From NCBI GenBank assembly GCA_046728015.1, contig JBKPDQ010000035.1:1-16253 (forward strand): 16,253 bases of DNA, read 5' to 3'. The notes under the pieces were generated by a model. The model did not search any database. It was not told where the DNA came from and was given only the letters and a program-made list of their open reading frames with translations. Positions 1 through 7,882 of the stretch are shown here, in pieces. The stretch is from DATAFO01 sp046728015 (GTDB lineage: Bacteria > Actinomycetota > Thermoleophilia > Solirubrobacterales > 70-9). Position 1 is the first letter of the stretch; each line of letters begins with the position of its first letter. The position numbers and the translations under genes are program-made.

Positions 1-641
1 ACGGGCACCGATGCCGCACCGCGCACAGCCTCGACCAGCTCGGCCAGGCGCTCGGGCAACTCGTCGCGCTCGCCGGTGACGCGCGTGTCCGAGACCACGT
101 AGACGAAGCCCTCGTCAGTGGCGCAGATCGCGCGCAGGCGCTCGCTTGGAGTCGTGGGCGCCACGAGCGGAACGAACGCCAGGCCCGCGTCGCGCAGGGC
201 CGCCGCGACCTCCTCCGCCTCCTCCGGCGGCAGGTCGGGAACGATCGCACCGGCGGCGCCAGCCTCGGCGAGCGCGCTCGCGAACTCCGTCGCGCCTCGT
301 GCGAGGACCATGTTCACGTAGGTCATCGGGACCACCGGCACCCGATCGGAGATGCCCGCGCAGATCTCGAGCGCGTCGTCGAGCGTCGTTCCGGACTCGA
401 GCGCCCGCGTCGCCGCCGCGTGGATCACCGGCCCGTCGGCCAGCGGGTCGGAGAACGGGACTCCTAGCTCGACGAGGTCGGCCCCCGCATCGGCGTACGC
501 GTCGGCCACGGCCGCCGAGGTCTCGCGGTCAGGAAACCCGCCCATCATGTACGGCATCAGCGCGGCCCGTCCCTCAGCGCGCGCGGCCGCAAACGCATCG
601 GCGATCCGTGGTGCTCCGGTCGCCCGGACCGCCTCAGCCAT
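1..641 (-). CDS. trpA: Tryptophan synthase alpha subunit (partial, C-terminus beyond left edge)
   Basis: The alpha subunit cleaves indole-3-glycerol phosphate to indole and glyceraldehyde-3-phosphate; indole is channelled to TrpB in the cytoplasmic alpha2-beta2 complex. The first 213 residues of a TIM-barrel protein are visible; the family usually has about 260-270, so roughly 50 are missing. The motif VELGVPFSDPLADGP (residues 57-71) carries the expected catalytic pair, E58 and D69 (E. coli Glu49 and Asp60). The ATG at 641 is chosen because a clear GGAGGAG ribosome-binding site lies about 5 bases upstream. It overlaps the end of trpB by 8 bp, so translation is probably coupled. Loop 6 reads SDTRVTGER (184-192) where the family usually has GVTG, and the YYNP-like segment reads TYVNM (107-111). 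Last gene of the visible operon. Confidence 0.96.
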   Translation of the reverse strand, partial: MAEAVRATGAPRIADAFAAARAEGRAALMPYMMGGFPDRETSAAVADAYADAGADLVELGVPFSDPLADGPVIHAAATRALESGTTLDDALEICAGISDRVPVVPMTYVNMVLARGATEFASALAEAGAAGAIVPDLPPEEAEEVAAALRDAGLAFVPLVAPTTPSERLRAICATDEGFVYVVSDTRVTGERDELPERLAELVEAVRGAASVP

Positions 642-1851
642 CAAGCTCCTCCAACCGGGCCACCGCCTCCGCGAGGTCCTTGTCCCCGCGCCCACTCAAC
701 GTCAACAGGTCGTAGCCGCCCCCGTCACCTGGGTTGGCAAGCAGCCAAGAGATGGCGTGCGCGGGCTCGAGCGCCGGCACGATCCCCTCGAGCCGCGCCA
801 GGTCGCGGAAGGCAAAAAGAGCGTCGACGTCGGTGACCGCCTCGTACCGTGCCCGGCCGGTGTCGCGCAGGTGCGCGTGCTCGGGCCCAACCCCGGGATA
901 GTCGAGCCCGGCGGAGACCGAGTGCGCCTCGAGGATCTGGCCCTCGGCGTCGGCGAGCACGGCCGAGAACGCGCCATGCAGGACGCCGGCGCTGCCCGCG
1001 ACCAGCGACGCGCCGTGGCGTCCCGTGTCGAGGCCCTCTCCCCCGGCCTCGACCCCGATCAGCTCGACCGGATCGTCCAGGAAGGCGTAGAAGCTTCCGA
1101 TCGCATTGGACCCACCGCCGACGCAAGCGATCACGCGCTCCGGCAGCGTGCCCTCGGCGGCGAGCGCCTGCTCGCGCGCTTCATCGCCGATCACCCGCTG
1201 AAGGTCGCGGACCAGCGCCGGGTATGGCGCCGGGCCCACCGCCGACCCGATCACGTAGTGGGTGTCGGCGACGTTCTCCACCCAATCGCGGATCGCCGCG
1301 CTCACCGCCTCCTTGAGGGTGCGCGCCCCGGCTTCCACCGGCGCCACCTCTGCCCCGAGCAGCCGCATGCGGTCGACGTTCGGGGCCTGGCGGCGCATGT
1401 CCTCGGTTCCCATGTAGACGACGCATTCGAGCCCCAGCAGGGCACAGGCCGTCGCGGCTGCGACCCCGTGCTGACCGGCGCCAGTCTCGGCGATCACGCG
1501 GGACTTGCCCATCCGCAGGGCCAGCAGCACCTGCCCGACCGCGTTGTTGATCTTGTGGGCGCCGGTGTGGGCGAGGTCCTCCCGCTTCAGGTAGACGCGC
1601 CGGCCGACCCGCGCGGACAACCGCTCGGCCAGGTACAGGGGCGTGGGCCTGCCCACGAAGTCGCGCAGCAGCCGCTCGAGCTCGGTCGCGAACACGCTGT
1701 CTTGACGGGCCTCCGCCCAGGCGACGGTGAGCTCATCGAGGGCCGCGACCAGGACCTCAGGTACAAAGCGGCCGCCGTAGGCGCCGAAGCGCTCCTCGAC
1801 GCCCAGCGCCGCATCTGCGCCTCCGCCGGCTCCCGACGGGCCCGTGCTCAC
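634..1851 (-). CDS. trpB: Tryptophan synthase beta subunit
   Basis: PLP-dependent enzyme that condenses indole with L-serine to give tryptophan, the last pathway step, in complex with TrpA. The product is 405 residues, normal for TrpB1. Visible motifs in order: FGAYGGRFVPE (22-32) near the N-terminus, HKINNA (99-104) with the PLP Schiff-base lysine K100, ETGAGQH (122-128), the phosphate-binding loop GGGSNA (245-250), LEGI with E355, and LSGRGDKD (386-393 region). The start codon is GTG, overlapping the trpF stop as GTGA (4 bp), which suggests translational coupling. The stop lies inside the beginning of trpA. The sequence is a canonical catalytic TrpB1 rather than the stand-alone TrpB2 type, and nothing looks truncated. 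Confidence 0.98.
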   Translation of the reverse strand: MSTGPSGAGGGADAALGVEERFGAYGGRFVPEVLVAALDELTVAWAEARQDSVFATELERLLRDFVGRPTPLYLAERLSARVGRRVYLKREDLAHTGAHKINNAVGQVLLALRMGKSRVIAETGAGQHGVAAATACALLGLECVVYMGTEDMRRQAPNVDRMRLLGAEVAPVEAGARTLKEAVSAAIRDWVENVADTHYVIGSAVGPAPYPALVRDLQRVIGDEAREQALAAEGTLPERVIACVGGGSNAIGSFYAFLDDPVELIGVEAGGEGLDTGRHGASLVAGSAGVLHGAFSAVLADAEGQILEAHSVSAGLDYPGVGPEHAHLRDTGRARYEAVTDVDALFAFRDLARLEGIVPALEPAHAISWLLANPGDGGGYDLLTLSGRGDKDLAEAVARLEELDG

Positions 1852-2489
1852 GACGCCACCGCTCGCGTGCTGGCCGCCTGCGCGGTGTCGGCGAACGCGG
1901 CCATCAGCGAGTGATCCTTGATCCCGGGCTCGGCCTCGACGCCGCTGGCAACGTCGACCGCGAACGGACGCGCGACGGCGATCGCGTCGGCCACGTTGTC
2001 GGGCGTCAGGCCACCGGCGAGGATCAGCGGGACGTCCGAGCGACGATCCGCGACCAGCTCCCAGTCGAAGCTCTCGCCCGACCCCCCCAGCACGCCGGGC
2101 CGGTGTGCGTCAAGCAGGTGGAAGTCGGTGCGGTACGCCTGCACAGCCTGAACGTCGGCGGCGCTGCGCACGCGCACGGCCTTGATCACCTTGAGGCCCG
2201 TTCGGCGCGCCGCCTCGCGACAGAACGCGGGCCCCTCGTCGCCGTGAAGCTGCAGCATCGTCAGTGACTCGTCCTCGGCCGCCGCGTCGATCTCGTCCAG
2301 CGAGGCGTTGACGAACACGCCCACGACCTCCAGGCGGCGTTTCAGAGCGGCGCCGATCTCGGCGGCGACCGCGGGATCACAGCGTCGCGGACTCTCGGCC
2401 CAGTGATTCAGCCCGATTGCCCAGGCACCGAGACGCGCCGCCTCCTGCGCGTCCTCGAGCCTCGTGATACCGCAGAACTTGACCCGCAT
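1848..2489 (-). CDS. trpF: Phosphoribosylanthranilate isomerase
   Basis: Catalyses the Amadori rearrangement of N-(5-phosphoribosyl)anthranilate to CdRP, the third step of tryptophan synthesis. The 213-residue protein is a normal-length (beta/alpha)8 PRAI. Motifs: VKFCGITR (3-10) with general-base C6, LQLHGDE (79-85), D127 in LLDAHRPG as the likely general acid, GGSGESFDW (135-143), AGGLTPDN (158-165) and the phosphate-binding VDVASGVE (178-185). The start is ATG; no clear ribosome-binding site is seen. It lies 32 bp after the protease gene and overlaps trpB by 4 bp. Many Actinobacteria lack trpF because bifunctional PriA (HisA) does this reaction; a dedicated enzyme here argues for a lineage outside those groups. 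The identification is firm. Confidence 0.96.
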   Translation of the reverse strand: MRVKFCGITRLEDAQEAARLGAWAIGLNHWAESPRRCDPAVAAEIGAALKRRLEVVGVFVNASLDEIDAAAEDESLTMLQLHGDEGPAFCREAARRTGLKVIKAVRVRSAADVQAVQAYRTDFHLLDAHRPGVLGGSGESFDWELVADRRSDVPLILAGGLTPDNVADAIAVARPFAVDVASGVEAEPGIKDHSLMAAFADTAQAASTRAVAS

Positions 2490-2521
2490 AGAGGGCCAAG
2501 GTTAGGCGGCTCGTTGTGGAG

Positions 2522-3724
2522 CTAGCTGCGCGCTGAGGCCGGTCGGTCGCCGAGCGTCACCGTGACGGTGCGCTCGTCGCCTCCGCGGATCAGGGTGAGC
2601 TCGAGTTCGTCGCCGGGCTGCTTCGAGTCGACGGCGGCGATCACGTCACTCATGTCGGCGACAGGGTCGCCGTCGACCGCGACGATTACGTCGCCGCCCG
2701 CGCGCACCGGCTGGCCGCCGATCGTCGCGTCGGCGTCGCCGGCCTGGATGCCGGCCTTGTCGGCCGGGCTGTTGGGAACAACGGACTGCACGAGGGCGCC
2801 CTGCTCGGTGTCGAGGTTGAGGACGTCCGCGATCTCAGGGGTGATGTCGGTGCCGCTGACTCCGAGGAACGCGTGCTGCACCTCGCCGTCCTCGATCAGC
2901 TGCTGCGCGACTTCGCGCACCGTGTCGATTGGCACCGCGAAACCGATGCCGACGTTGCCGTTGCCGCCGGAGGCCTCGATCTGAGAGTTCACGCCGATCA
3001 CCCTGCCTGCCGAGTCGAGCAGCGGACCGCCCGAGTTTCCGGGGTTGATCGGGGCATCGGTCTGGATCACGTCCCGAATCGTGAAGCCGTTGGGAGCGCT
3101 GATCTCTCGCTGAAGCGCTGAGACGATTCCGGCCGTCACCGTGCGGTCGAGGCCGAACGGATTGCCGATGGCGACCACCGGGTCGCCGACCTCGACGCTC
3201 TCGGACTCGCCCAGGGTGAGCGGCTGAAGCTGATCCGCAGGAGCGTCCACCTGCAGCACGGCGATGTCGGTGGAATCGTCCGCACCGACGACCTCGGCGT
3301 CGAACGTCTCGCCGTCTTCGCCGAGCCTCACTTGAACGCTCTCGGCGCCGTCGACGACGTGCGCGTTGGTGACGATGTGGCCGTCTTCGTCGATCACGAA
3401 GCCGGAACCGGTCGCCGTGCCGCCCCCAGGCTGTCCGAAGGGATCGAGCGGGCTCGTCTGTGACCCGCGAGTCGACTCGACGAGCACAACTCCCGGCGAG
3501 TCCTTGCGGTAGATGCCGTTGATCGTCGGGCCGCCCTCCGCAGAATCGGATGCGGCCGCCGTGAGCGGAGCCGTCGCCACCGTGGTGCTCGGGTCGTCGT
3601 CGGAGGCGATCCAGCCGGCGCCGATGGCGATCCAGCCGAGCAGCCCGACGACGAGTCCGCCCAACAGCGCGGACGCAAAGGGCGTCCGCACGAGAGCGGC
3701 GATCCTGGTGCGCGCATTATCCAT
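2522..3724 (-). CDS. Membrane-anchored HtrA/DegP-like S1C serine protease with PDZ domain
   Basis: Predicted envelope quality-control protease of the HtrA/DegP (MEROPS S1C) family. The 400 residues comprise a short cytoplasmic N-terminus, one hydrophobic anchor (about 15-40), a low-complexity Ser/Thr/Ala/Asp linker (41-65), a trypsin-like domain (about 70-275) and a single C-terminal PDZ domain (about 285-393). The catalytic triad is intact: H122 in TNAHVV, D153 in STDIAVL and S231 in GNSGGP. The anchor places the protease domain outside the cytoplasmic membrane. It sits between trpC (57 bp upstream) and trpF (32 bp downstream) on the same strand, an unexpected place for a protease. A stop codon lies in frame 13 codons upstream of the ATG at 3724 with no other start between, so this start is the longest possible. 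No role in tryptophan synthesis can be read from the sequence. Confidence 0.95.
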   Translation of the reverse strand: MDNARTRIAALVRTPFASALLGGLVVGLLGWIAIGAGWIASDDDPSTTVATAPLTAAASDSAEGGPTINGIYRKDSPGVVLVESTRGSQTSPLDPFGQPGGGTATGSGFVIDEDGHIVTNAHVVDGAESVQVRLGEDGETFDAEVVGADDSTDIAVLQVDAPADQLQPLTLGESESVEVGDPVVAIGNPFGLDRTVTAGIVSALQREISAPNGFTIRDVIQTDAPINPGNSGGPLLDSAGRVIGVNSQIEASGGNGNVGIGFAVPIDTVREVAQQLIEDGEVQHAFLGVSGTDITPEIADVLNLDTEQGALVQSVVPNSPADKAGIQAGDADATIGGQPVRAGGDVIVAVDGDPVADMSDVIAAVDSKQPGDELELTLIRGGDERTVTVTLGDRPASARS

Positions 3725-3746
3725 CGCCCGACAGGATTGGCGCGAT

Positions 3747-3775
3747 CGCTTAACGCAGACCTAAGCGCGCGTCAA
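3747..3775 (-). promoter_or_regulatory. Possible promoter for the protease-trpFBA segment
   Basis: In the 57-bp gap after trpC the minus strand has TTGACG (3775-3770), a five-of-six match to a sigma70-type -35 box. Seventeen bases further is TAAGCG (3752-3747), a poor -10 match with only the leading TA fitting. It would start transcription about 15 bases before the protease ATG. The spacing is right but the -10 box is weak, so this is a candidate only. If real, it would let the protease and trpFBA be expressed separately from trpEGDC. Confidence 0.25.
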
Positions 3776-3781
3776 ATGAAG

Positions 3782-4648
3782 CTAAGAATCTCTGGCGTTT
3801 CCGGCGTCACGGATGTAGTGCTCGCGGGTCGCTTCCTCGTCGAGGGTCAGCTCGCGCACCCGGTGCTCGGGATCGTCTGCCCGCATCACGGCCTCCCCGA
3901 TCAGCACGGCGTCGACCCCGATCCGCTCGAGCTCGTCGAGCTGCTCGCGGGTCTCATACCCCGACTCGGCGACGACGGTCTTGCCCGCGGGCACGTCGGT
4001 GATCAGCTTCTCCGTGGTCCTGATGTCCACGGTTAGATCGCCGAGGTCGCGGTTGTTGATTCCGATCACCTCCGCGCCGATCTCCAGCGCCCTATCGAGG
4101 TGTGCCTGGTCGTGCACCTCCACCACGCAATCGAGGTCGAGCTGACGCGCCTCCTCGAACAGTGCCCACAGCTCGTCCTCCGAGAGCGCCGCGACGATCA
4201 GGAGGACCGCATCCGCGCCGTTGACCGCCGCCTCGTGTAGCTGATACGGGTCGACCACGAAGTCCTTGCGCAGGATCGGCAGCTCGGACGCCGCCCGTGC
4301 CTCGCGTAGGTCGTCGAGGGAGCCGCCGAAGCTGGCCTCTTCGGTCAGCACGGAGAGGGCGGCCGCCCCGCCGCGCTCGAAGGCGCTGACGACGTCGCTG
4401 ACGTCGGCGCCGGCGCGGATCTCGCCCGAGCTCGGCGAGCGTCGCTTGAACTCCGCGATCAGCGACAGCCCCGGACGTACGAGCGCCTCGCTGAACGGAC
4501 GCGAGCCGCCGCGCGTCCCCAGCTGCGCGCGCAGGCTCTCTGGCGACATCAGTTGCTTGCGGCGCTCGACCTGCCTACGAGCGCCCTCGACGAGCTCCTC
4601 CAGTTTGCTCAATCCGCCGCTCAGGGTAGCCAAGTGCGGGCGTTGCAC
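3782..4648 (-). CDS. trpC: Indole-3-glycerol phosphate synthase
   Basis: Converts CdRP to indole-3-glycerol phosphate with loss of CO2 and water, feeding TrpA. The longest frame gives 288 residues, slightly over the usual 255-275. All IGPS signatures are present: IAEFKRRSPSSGEI (64-77) with E66 and K68, LTEEASFGGS (101-110), LRKDF with catalytic K128, VVEVHD with E177, INNRDL (197-202) and VAESG (226-230). The start is uncertain. The GTG at 4648 is the most upstream in-frame start but lacks a ribosome-binding site, and family alignments usually begin near LSKLEELVEG. A TTG at 4609 preceded by a purine-rich GAGCGGCGGA would give a more typical 275-residue protein. It lies 11 bp after trpD. The function is secure. 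Confidence 0.96.
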   Translation of the reverse strand: MQRPHLATLSGGLSKLEELVEGARRQVERRKQLMSPESLRAQLGTRGGSRPFSEALVRPGLSLIAEFKRRSPSSGEIRAGADVSDVVSAFERGGAAALSVLTEEASFGGSLDDLREARAASELPILRKDFVVDPYQLHEAAVNGADAVLLIVAALSEDELWALFEEARQLDLDCVVEVHDQAHLDRALEIGAEVIGINNRDLGDLTVDIRTTEKLITDVPAGKTVVAESGYETREQLDELERIGVDAVLIGEAVMRADDPEHRVRELTLDEEATREHYIRDAGNARDS

Positions 4649-4659
4649 ATGTGGTCAGG

Positions 4660-5691
4660 TCAAAGCTCGCCAGTCAGCTGCACGAGCCGCTCGAGCACGT
4701 TCCGCGCCGCGCCGGAGTCGAGCGACTCGCGTGCCATGGAGATTCCTGTCGCAAGTTCCTCGGCTCTTCCGCCCACCGCGATCGCCGCTCCGGCGTTGAG
4801 CAGGACGACGTCCCGGGCGGGCCCCGCCTCACCGTCGAGCACGCGCCGAACGACGGCAGCGTTGTCTTCGGGCGATCCGCCCGCGATGGTCTCCAAGCTC
4901 GCCTCGGCCAGCCCGTGGTCGCCGGGCTGCAGGAACCATTCCTCGGTGCGGCCGCCGCTGACCTCGATCACACGAGTGCGCCCCGTGACACTGATCTCGT
5001 CCACGCCGTCGTCGGCGTGAACGACGAAGGCCCGCTCGCAGCCAAGGCCGACCAGCGCCTCGGCGATGGTCTCCTGGTAGCGACGGTCGGAGACCCCGAG
5101 CAGCTGGCGGTCTGCGCCCGCCGGGTTGGTTAGCGGGCCGAGGAAGTTGAAGATCGTCCGCACCGCGAGCTCCTCGCGGACCGGCACCACGTGTTTCATC
5201 GCCGCGTGGTGGCGTGGGGCGAACATGAACCCGAAGCCGATCTCGTCGATGCAGTGCGCCACCCCCTCCGGGTCGAGCTCGATGTTCACCCCGAGCGCCT
5301 CCAGCAAGTCGGCCGAGCCGGAGCGGCTGGTGGCCGAGCGATTGCCGTGCTTGGCCACGGCGCACCCAGCGCCGGCGGCGACGAGCGCCGCGGAGGTCGA
5401 GATGTTGAAGGTGGAAGGACCGCCGCCGGTTCCGGCGGTGTCGACCAGGTCGTCACGCCCCGCCTCGACCGACGCCGCCAGCCGGCGCATCGTCCGCGCC
5501 ATCCCGACGAGCTCCGCCACCGTCTCGCCCTTCGCCCGCAGCGCAACGAGGAACGCGCCCGTCTGCACCTCTCCCGCGCGTCCCTCCATGATCTCGTCGA
5601 CGACCGCCGAGGCGTGGTCGGAGGTCAGGTGCGTGCCGGTGCAGATCTCGTCGATCGCCCGCGTGAGGATGTCGTTAGGGCCCTTGGCCAC
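4660..5691 (-). CDS. trpD: Anthranilate phosphoribosyltransferase
   Basis: Transfers the phosphoribosyl group of PRPP to anthranilate, the second committed step. The open frame runs further upstream over trpG, but the GTG at 5691 is the best start: it gives a 343-residue protein of normal family length beginning MAKGPNDILTRAIDEI, five bases after the trpG stop. A GAGGGG lies very close before it. Motifs: DTAGTGGGPSTFNIST (84-99, PRPP-binding loop), KHGNRSATSRSGSADLLE (114-131), APRHHAAMK (158-166, anthranilate region), FLGPLTNP (183-190) and DDGVDEIS (227-234, metal-binding Asp-Glu). The N-terminal four-helix region and C-terminal alpha/beta domain both look complete. TrpG is a separate gene, not fused to TrpD as in some enteric bacteria. 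Confidence 0.96.
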   Translation of the reverse strand: MAKGPNDILTRAIDEICTGTHLTSDHASAVVDEIMEGRAGEVQTGAFLVALRAKGETVAELVGMARTMRRLAASVEAGRDDLVDTAGTGGGPSTFNISTSAALVAAGAGCAVAKHGNRSATSRSGSADLLEALGVNIELDPEGVAHCIDEIGFGFMFAPRHHAAMKHVVPVREELAVRTIFNFLGPLTNPAGADRQLLGVSDRRYQETIAEALVGLGCERAFVVHADDGVDEISVTGRTRVIEVSGGRTEEWFLQPGDHGLAEASLETIAGGSPEDNAAVVRRVLDGEAGPARDVVLLNAGAAIAVGGRAEELATGISMARESLDSGAARNVLERLVQLTGEL

Positions 5692-5696
5692 GCCCC

Positions 5697-6260
5697 TCAG
5701 CCGCCGTCGAGAAAGTTCCGAAGCATCTGCTTGCCCTGCGGCGTCAGCACCGACTCGGGGTGAAACTGCACGCCCTCGGCGGGAAGCGAACGGTGCCGCA
5801 CGGCCATCACCACGTCGCCGAGGGACGCGGTTCGCTCGAGGTCCGGCGGCAGCTCCGGGTCGGCGATCAGCGAGTGGTAGCGGCCGGCGCGCAGCGGGCT
5901 GTCGAGGCCGTCGAAGATCCCGCGCCCGTCGTGGGCGATCTCGGCGTCCTTGCCGTGCACGGGCTCGCCGCGGATCGTGCGGCCGCCGAAGGCCTCGACC
6001 ATCGCCTGGTGGCCGAGGCACACGCCCAGCGTGGGGATGGCCGCCTCGGGAAACGCACGGGACGCCTCGATGGAGATCCCGGCGTCGGCGGGCGTGCACG
6101 GCCCGGGGGAGATCACGAGGCGCTCCGGCCGGCGTTCGAGCAGCTCGGCGACGGTTGCCTTGTCGTTTCGCACCACCTCGGGCCTCGCCCCGAGCTCGCC
6201 CAGGTACTGGACGAGGTTGTACGTGAAGGAGTCGTAGTTGTCGAGCACCAGTACCCGCAT
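5697..6260 (-). CDS. trpG: Anthranilate synthase component II (glutamine amidotransferase)
   Basis: Hydrolyses glutamine and passes ammonia to TrpE for anthranilate synthesis; it could also serve PabB for folate, as in several bacteria. The 187-residue class I glutamine amidotransferase has the full triad: C81 in GVCLGHQ (79-85), H167 and E169 in FHPES (166-170). It begins with the typical MRVLVLDNYDSFTYNL and has the oxyanion-region SPGPCTP (51-57). The ATG at 6260, two bases after the trpE stop, is preferred over an in-frame GTG at 6272 inside trpE, because the conserved N-terminus starts exactly at the ATG. The close spacing on both sides suggests coupling with trpE and trpD. Confidence 0.96.
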   Translation of the reverse strand: MRVLVLDNYDSFTYNLVQYLGELGARPEVVRNDKATVAELLERRPERLVISPGPCTPADAGISIEASRAFPEAAIPTLGVCLGHQAMVEAFGGRTIRGEPVHGKDAEIAHDGRGIFDGLDSPLRAGRYHSLIADPELPPDLERTASLGDVVMAVRHRSLPAEGVQFHPESVLTPQGKQMLRNFLDGG

Positions 6261-6262
6261 CG

Positions 6263-7882
6263 CTAGTTCCACTCCGGCTGCTGGGCGGCGAGCTGAACCG
6301 CCTGGAAGATCGCCGTCGCCTTGCTCACGCTCTCGTCGTATTCGCGCTCGGGCTTTGCGTCGACGACGGTTCCGCCTCCGGCCTGAACGTGAACCTGGCC
6401 GTCCTTGACGACCACGGTGCGGATGTGGATCGCGGTGTCGAGGTCGCCTGTGAAGCTCAGGTAGCCGATCGCACCGCCGTAGGAACAGCGCTTGTGAGGC
6501 TCCAGCTCGTCGATGATCTCCATCGCGCGGACCTTCGGGGCGCCGGAGAGGGTGCCGGCGGGCAGCACGGCGCGCAGCGCGTCCATCGCGGTCACCCCCG
6601 ACCGGAGGTTTCCCGAGACCGAGCTGACGATGTGCAGGACGTGCGAGTACGTCTCCACCACCATCAGCTCGTCGACGCTCACCGATCCATACTCGCTGAC
6701 CTGCCCGACGTCGTTGCGACCCAGGTCCACCAGCATCAGGTGCTCGGCGCGCTCCTTGGGGTCCGAGAGCAGGGCCTCGGCGCGGCGCCGGTCCTCCTCC
6801 TCGCTGGCCCCGCGCGGATAGGTGCCGGCGATCGGTCTCGTCTCGACTCGGCGGCCGCTGACCTTGACCAGCGGCTCCGGCGAGGCGCCGGCGATCTGGA
6901 AGTCGCGGAAGTCGAGGTAGTACATGTACGGCGAGGGGTTGATCGTTCTCAGCCCGCGGTAGATCGAGAAGGCATCAGCGGGCGCCGGCGCCGAGAACCG
7001 CTGCGAGGGGACGACCTGATAGGCGTCGCCGGCACGGATGTACTCGATGATCCTGGAGACGTTCGCCTCGAACTGCTCTCGCGTCATGTTCGACTCGAAC
7101 ACGATGCCCGCCGAGGAATCACCACGCGCCGGCTGCTCCGCTCCCGCAGAGACCTCTTGCCCTCGCGTTCGGCTCGGGCTTCCTGCTTCTGCTCCCGCGT
7201 CCGCGCCGGCGGGGGGCGAGGCAGGCTGCCGTGATCTGGGGACGGGCGCGCGGAGGCCGGCGCGGGCCTGCTCGATCAGGGATGCCGCGCGGGCGTGCGC
7301 CTCCGGGACCTCGTCCGGCCCGTCGACGACTGCGTAGGCGATGATCGAGAGCTCGTGCTTGAGGTGGTCGAACGACAGCATCAGCTCGCACAGCATCAGC
7401 GCGAGATCTGGGAGGCCGAGCGGGTCGGGATTAGGCGGGCCCAGGTCCTCGACGGTTCGAACCAGGTCGTAGCCGAAGAACCCCACGGCGCCGCCCGCGA
7501 ACGGCGGCAGTGACTCGGGCTCGGCAACGCGGTACACGCTCATTCGCTCGGCGACCGCCGCGTAGGGATCGCTCACGTCGCGATCGGTCGGCCCTCGGTC
7601 GCCGAGCTCGGTGAGGATCCCGTCCGCCCACCGCAGCTCAACGCGAGGGCGAAAACCGAGGAACGAATATCGGCCGAGCCGGCCCTGCTCCGCCGATTCG
7701 AGCAGGAACGCCGGCCCGTCCAAGGAGCCGCGCAGCTTGAGGAACGCAGACACCGGCGTCTCGATGTCGTCGACGTAGCGGTACGAGACCGGCAGCACGT
7801 TCGCGTCTTGAGCCAGCTCGCGCGCCCGATCGAGGTCGGGCTCGAGGTCCAATTCGCCGCGTGACTCAGCGGCGACGGTCAT
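6263..7882 (-). CDS. trpE: Anthranilate synthase component I
   Basis: Converts chorismate and ammonia (from TrpG) to anthranilate, the first and usually feedback-controlled step. The product is 539 residues, longer than the usual 490-520. The N-terminal domain (about 30-205) contains LLES (60-63), the motif that binds inhibitory tryptophan in characterised enzymes. The chorismate-binding domain (about 262-530) has GDAYQVVPSQR (285-295), PSPYMYYL (317-324), RPIAGTYPRG (349-358), DLGRNDVGQV (386-395), LPAGTLSGAPK (440-450) and QAGGGTVVDAKPEREY (500-515). An unusual Pro/Ala/Ser/Glu-rich linker (211-260) separates the domains and accounts for the extra length. The ATG has an excellent GGAGGAGG ribosome-binding site about 6 bases upstream, inside the end of hisIE, with which it overlaps by 17 bp. 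Confidence 0.97.
   Translation of the reverse strand: MTVAAESRGELDLEPDLDRARELAQDANVLPVSYRYVDDIETPVSAFLKLRGSLDGPAFLLESAEQGRLGRYSFLGFRPRVELRWADGILTELGDRGPTDRDVSDPYAAVAERMSVYRVAEPESLPPFAGGAVGFFGYDLVRTVEDLGPPNPDPLGLPDLALMLCELMLSFDHLKHELSIIAYAVVDGPDEVPEAHARAASLIEQARAGLRAPVPRSRQPASPPAGADAGAEAGSPSRTRGQEVSAGAEQPARGDSSAGIVFESNMTREQFEANVSRIIEYIRAGDAYQVVPSQRFSAPAPADAFSIYRGLRTINPSPYMYYLDFRDFQIAGASPEPLVKVSGRRVETRPIAGTYPRGASEEEDRRRAEALLSDPKERAEHLMLVDLGRNDVGQVSEYGSVSVDELMVVETYSHVLHIVSSVSGNLRSGVTAMDALRAVLPAGTLSGAPKVRAMEIIDELEPHKRCSYGGAIGYLSFTGDLDTAIHIRTVVVKDGQVHVQAGGGTVVDAKPEREYDESVSKATAIFQAVQLAAQQPEWN

Noticed and set aside
352..1914. Long plus-strand open frame (about 520 codons) opposite trpA and trpB
   Set aside because: It is antisense to two firmly identified genes, its product is Arg/Ala/Gly-rich without recognisable motifs, and long antisense frames are expected at this GC content.
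5692..6099. Extension of the trpD frame upstream over trpG
   Set aside because: The translated extension is Arg-rich and unlike any TrpD; the GTG at 5691 gives the correct family length and start.
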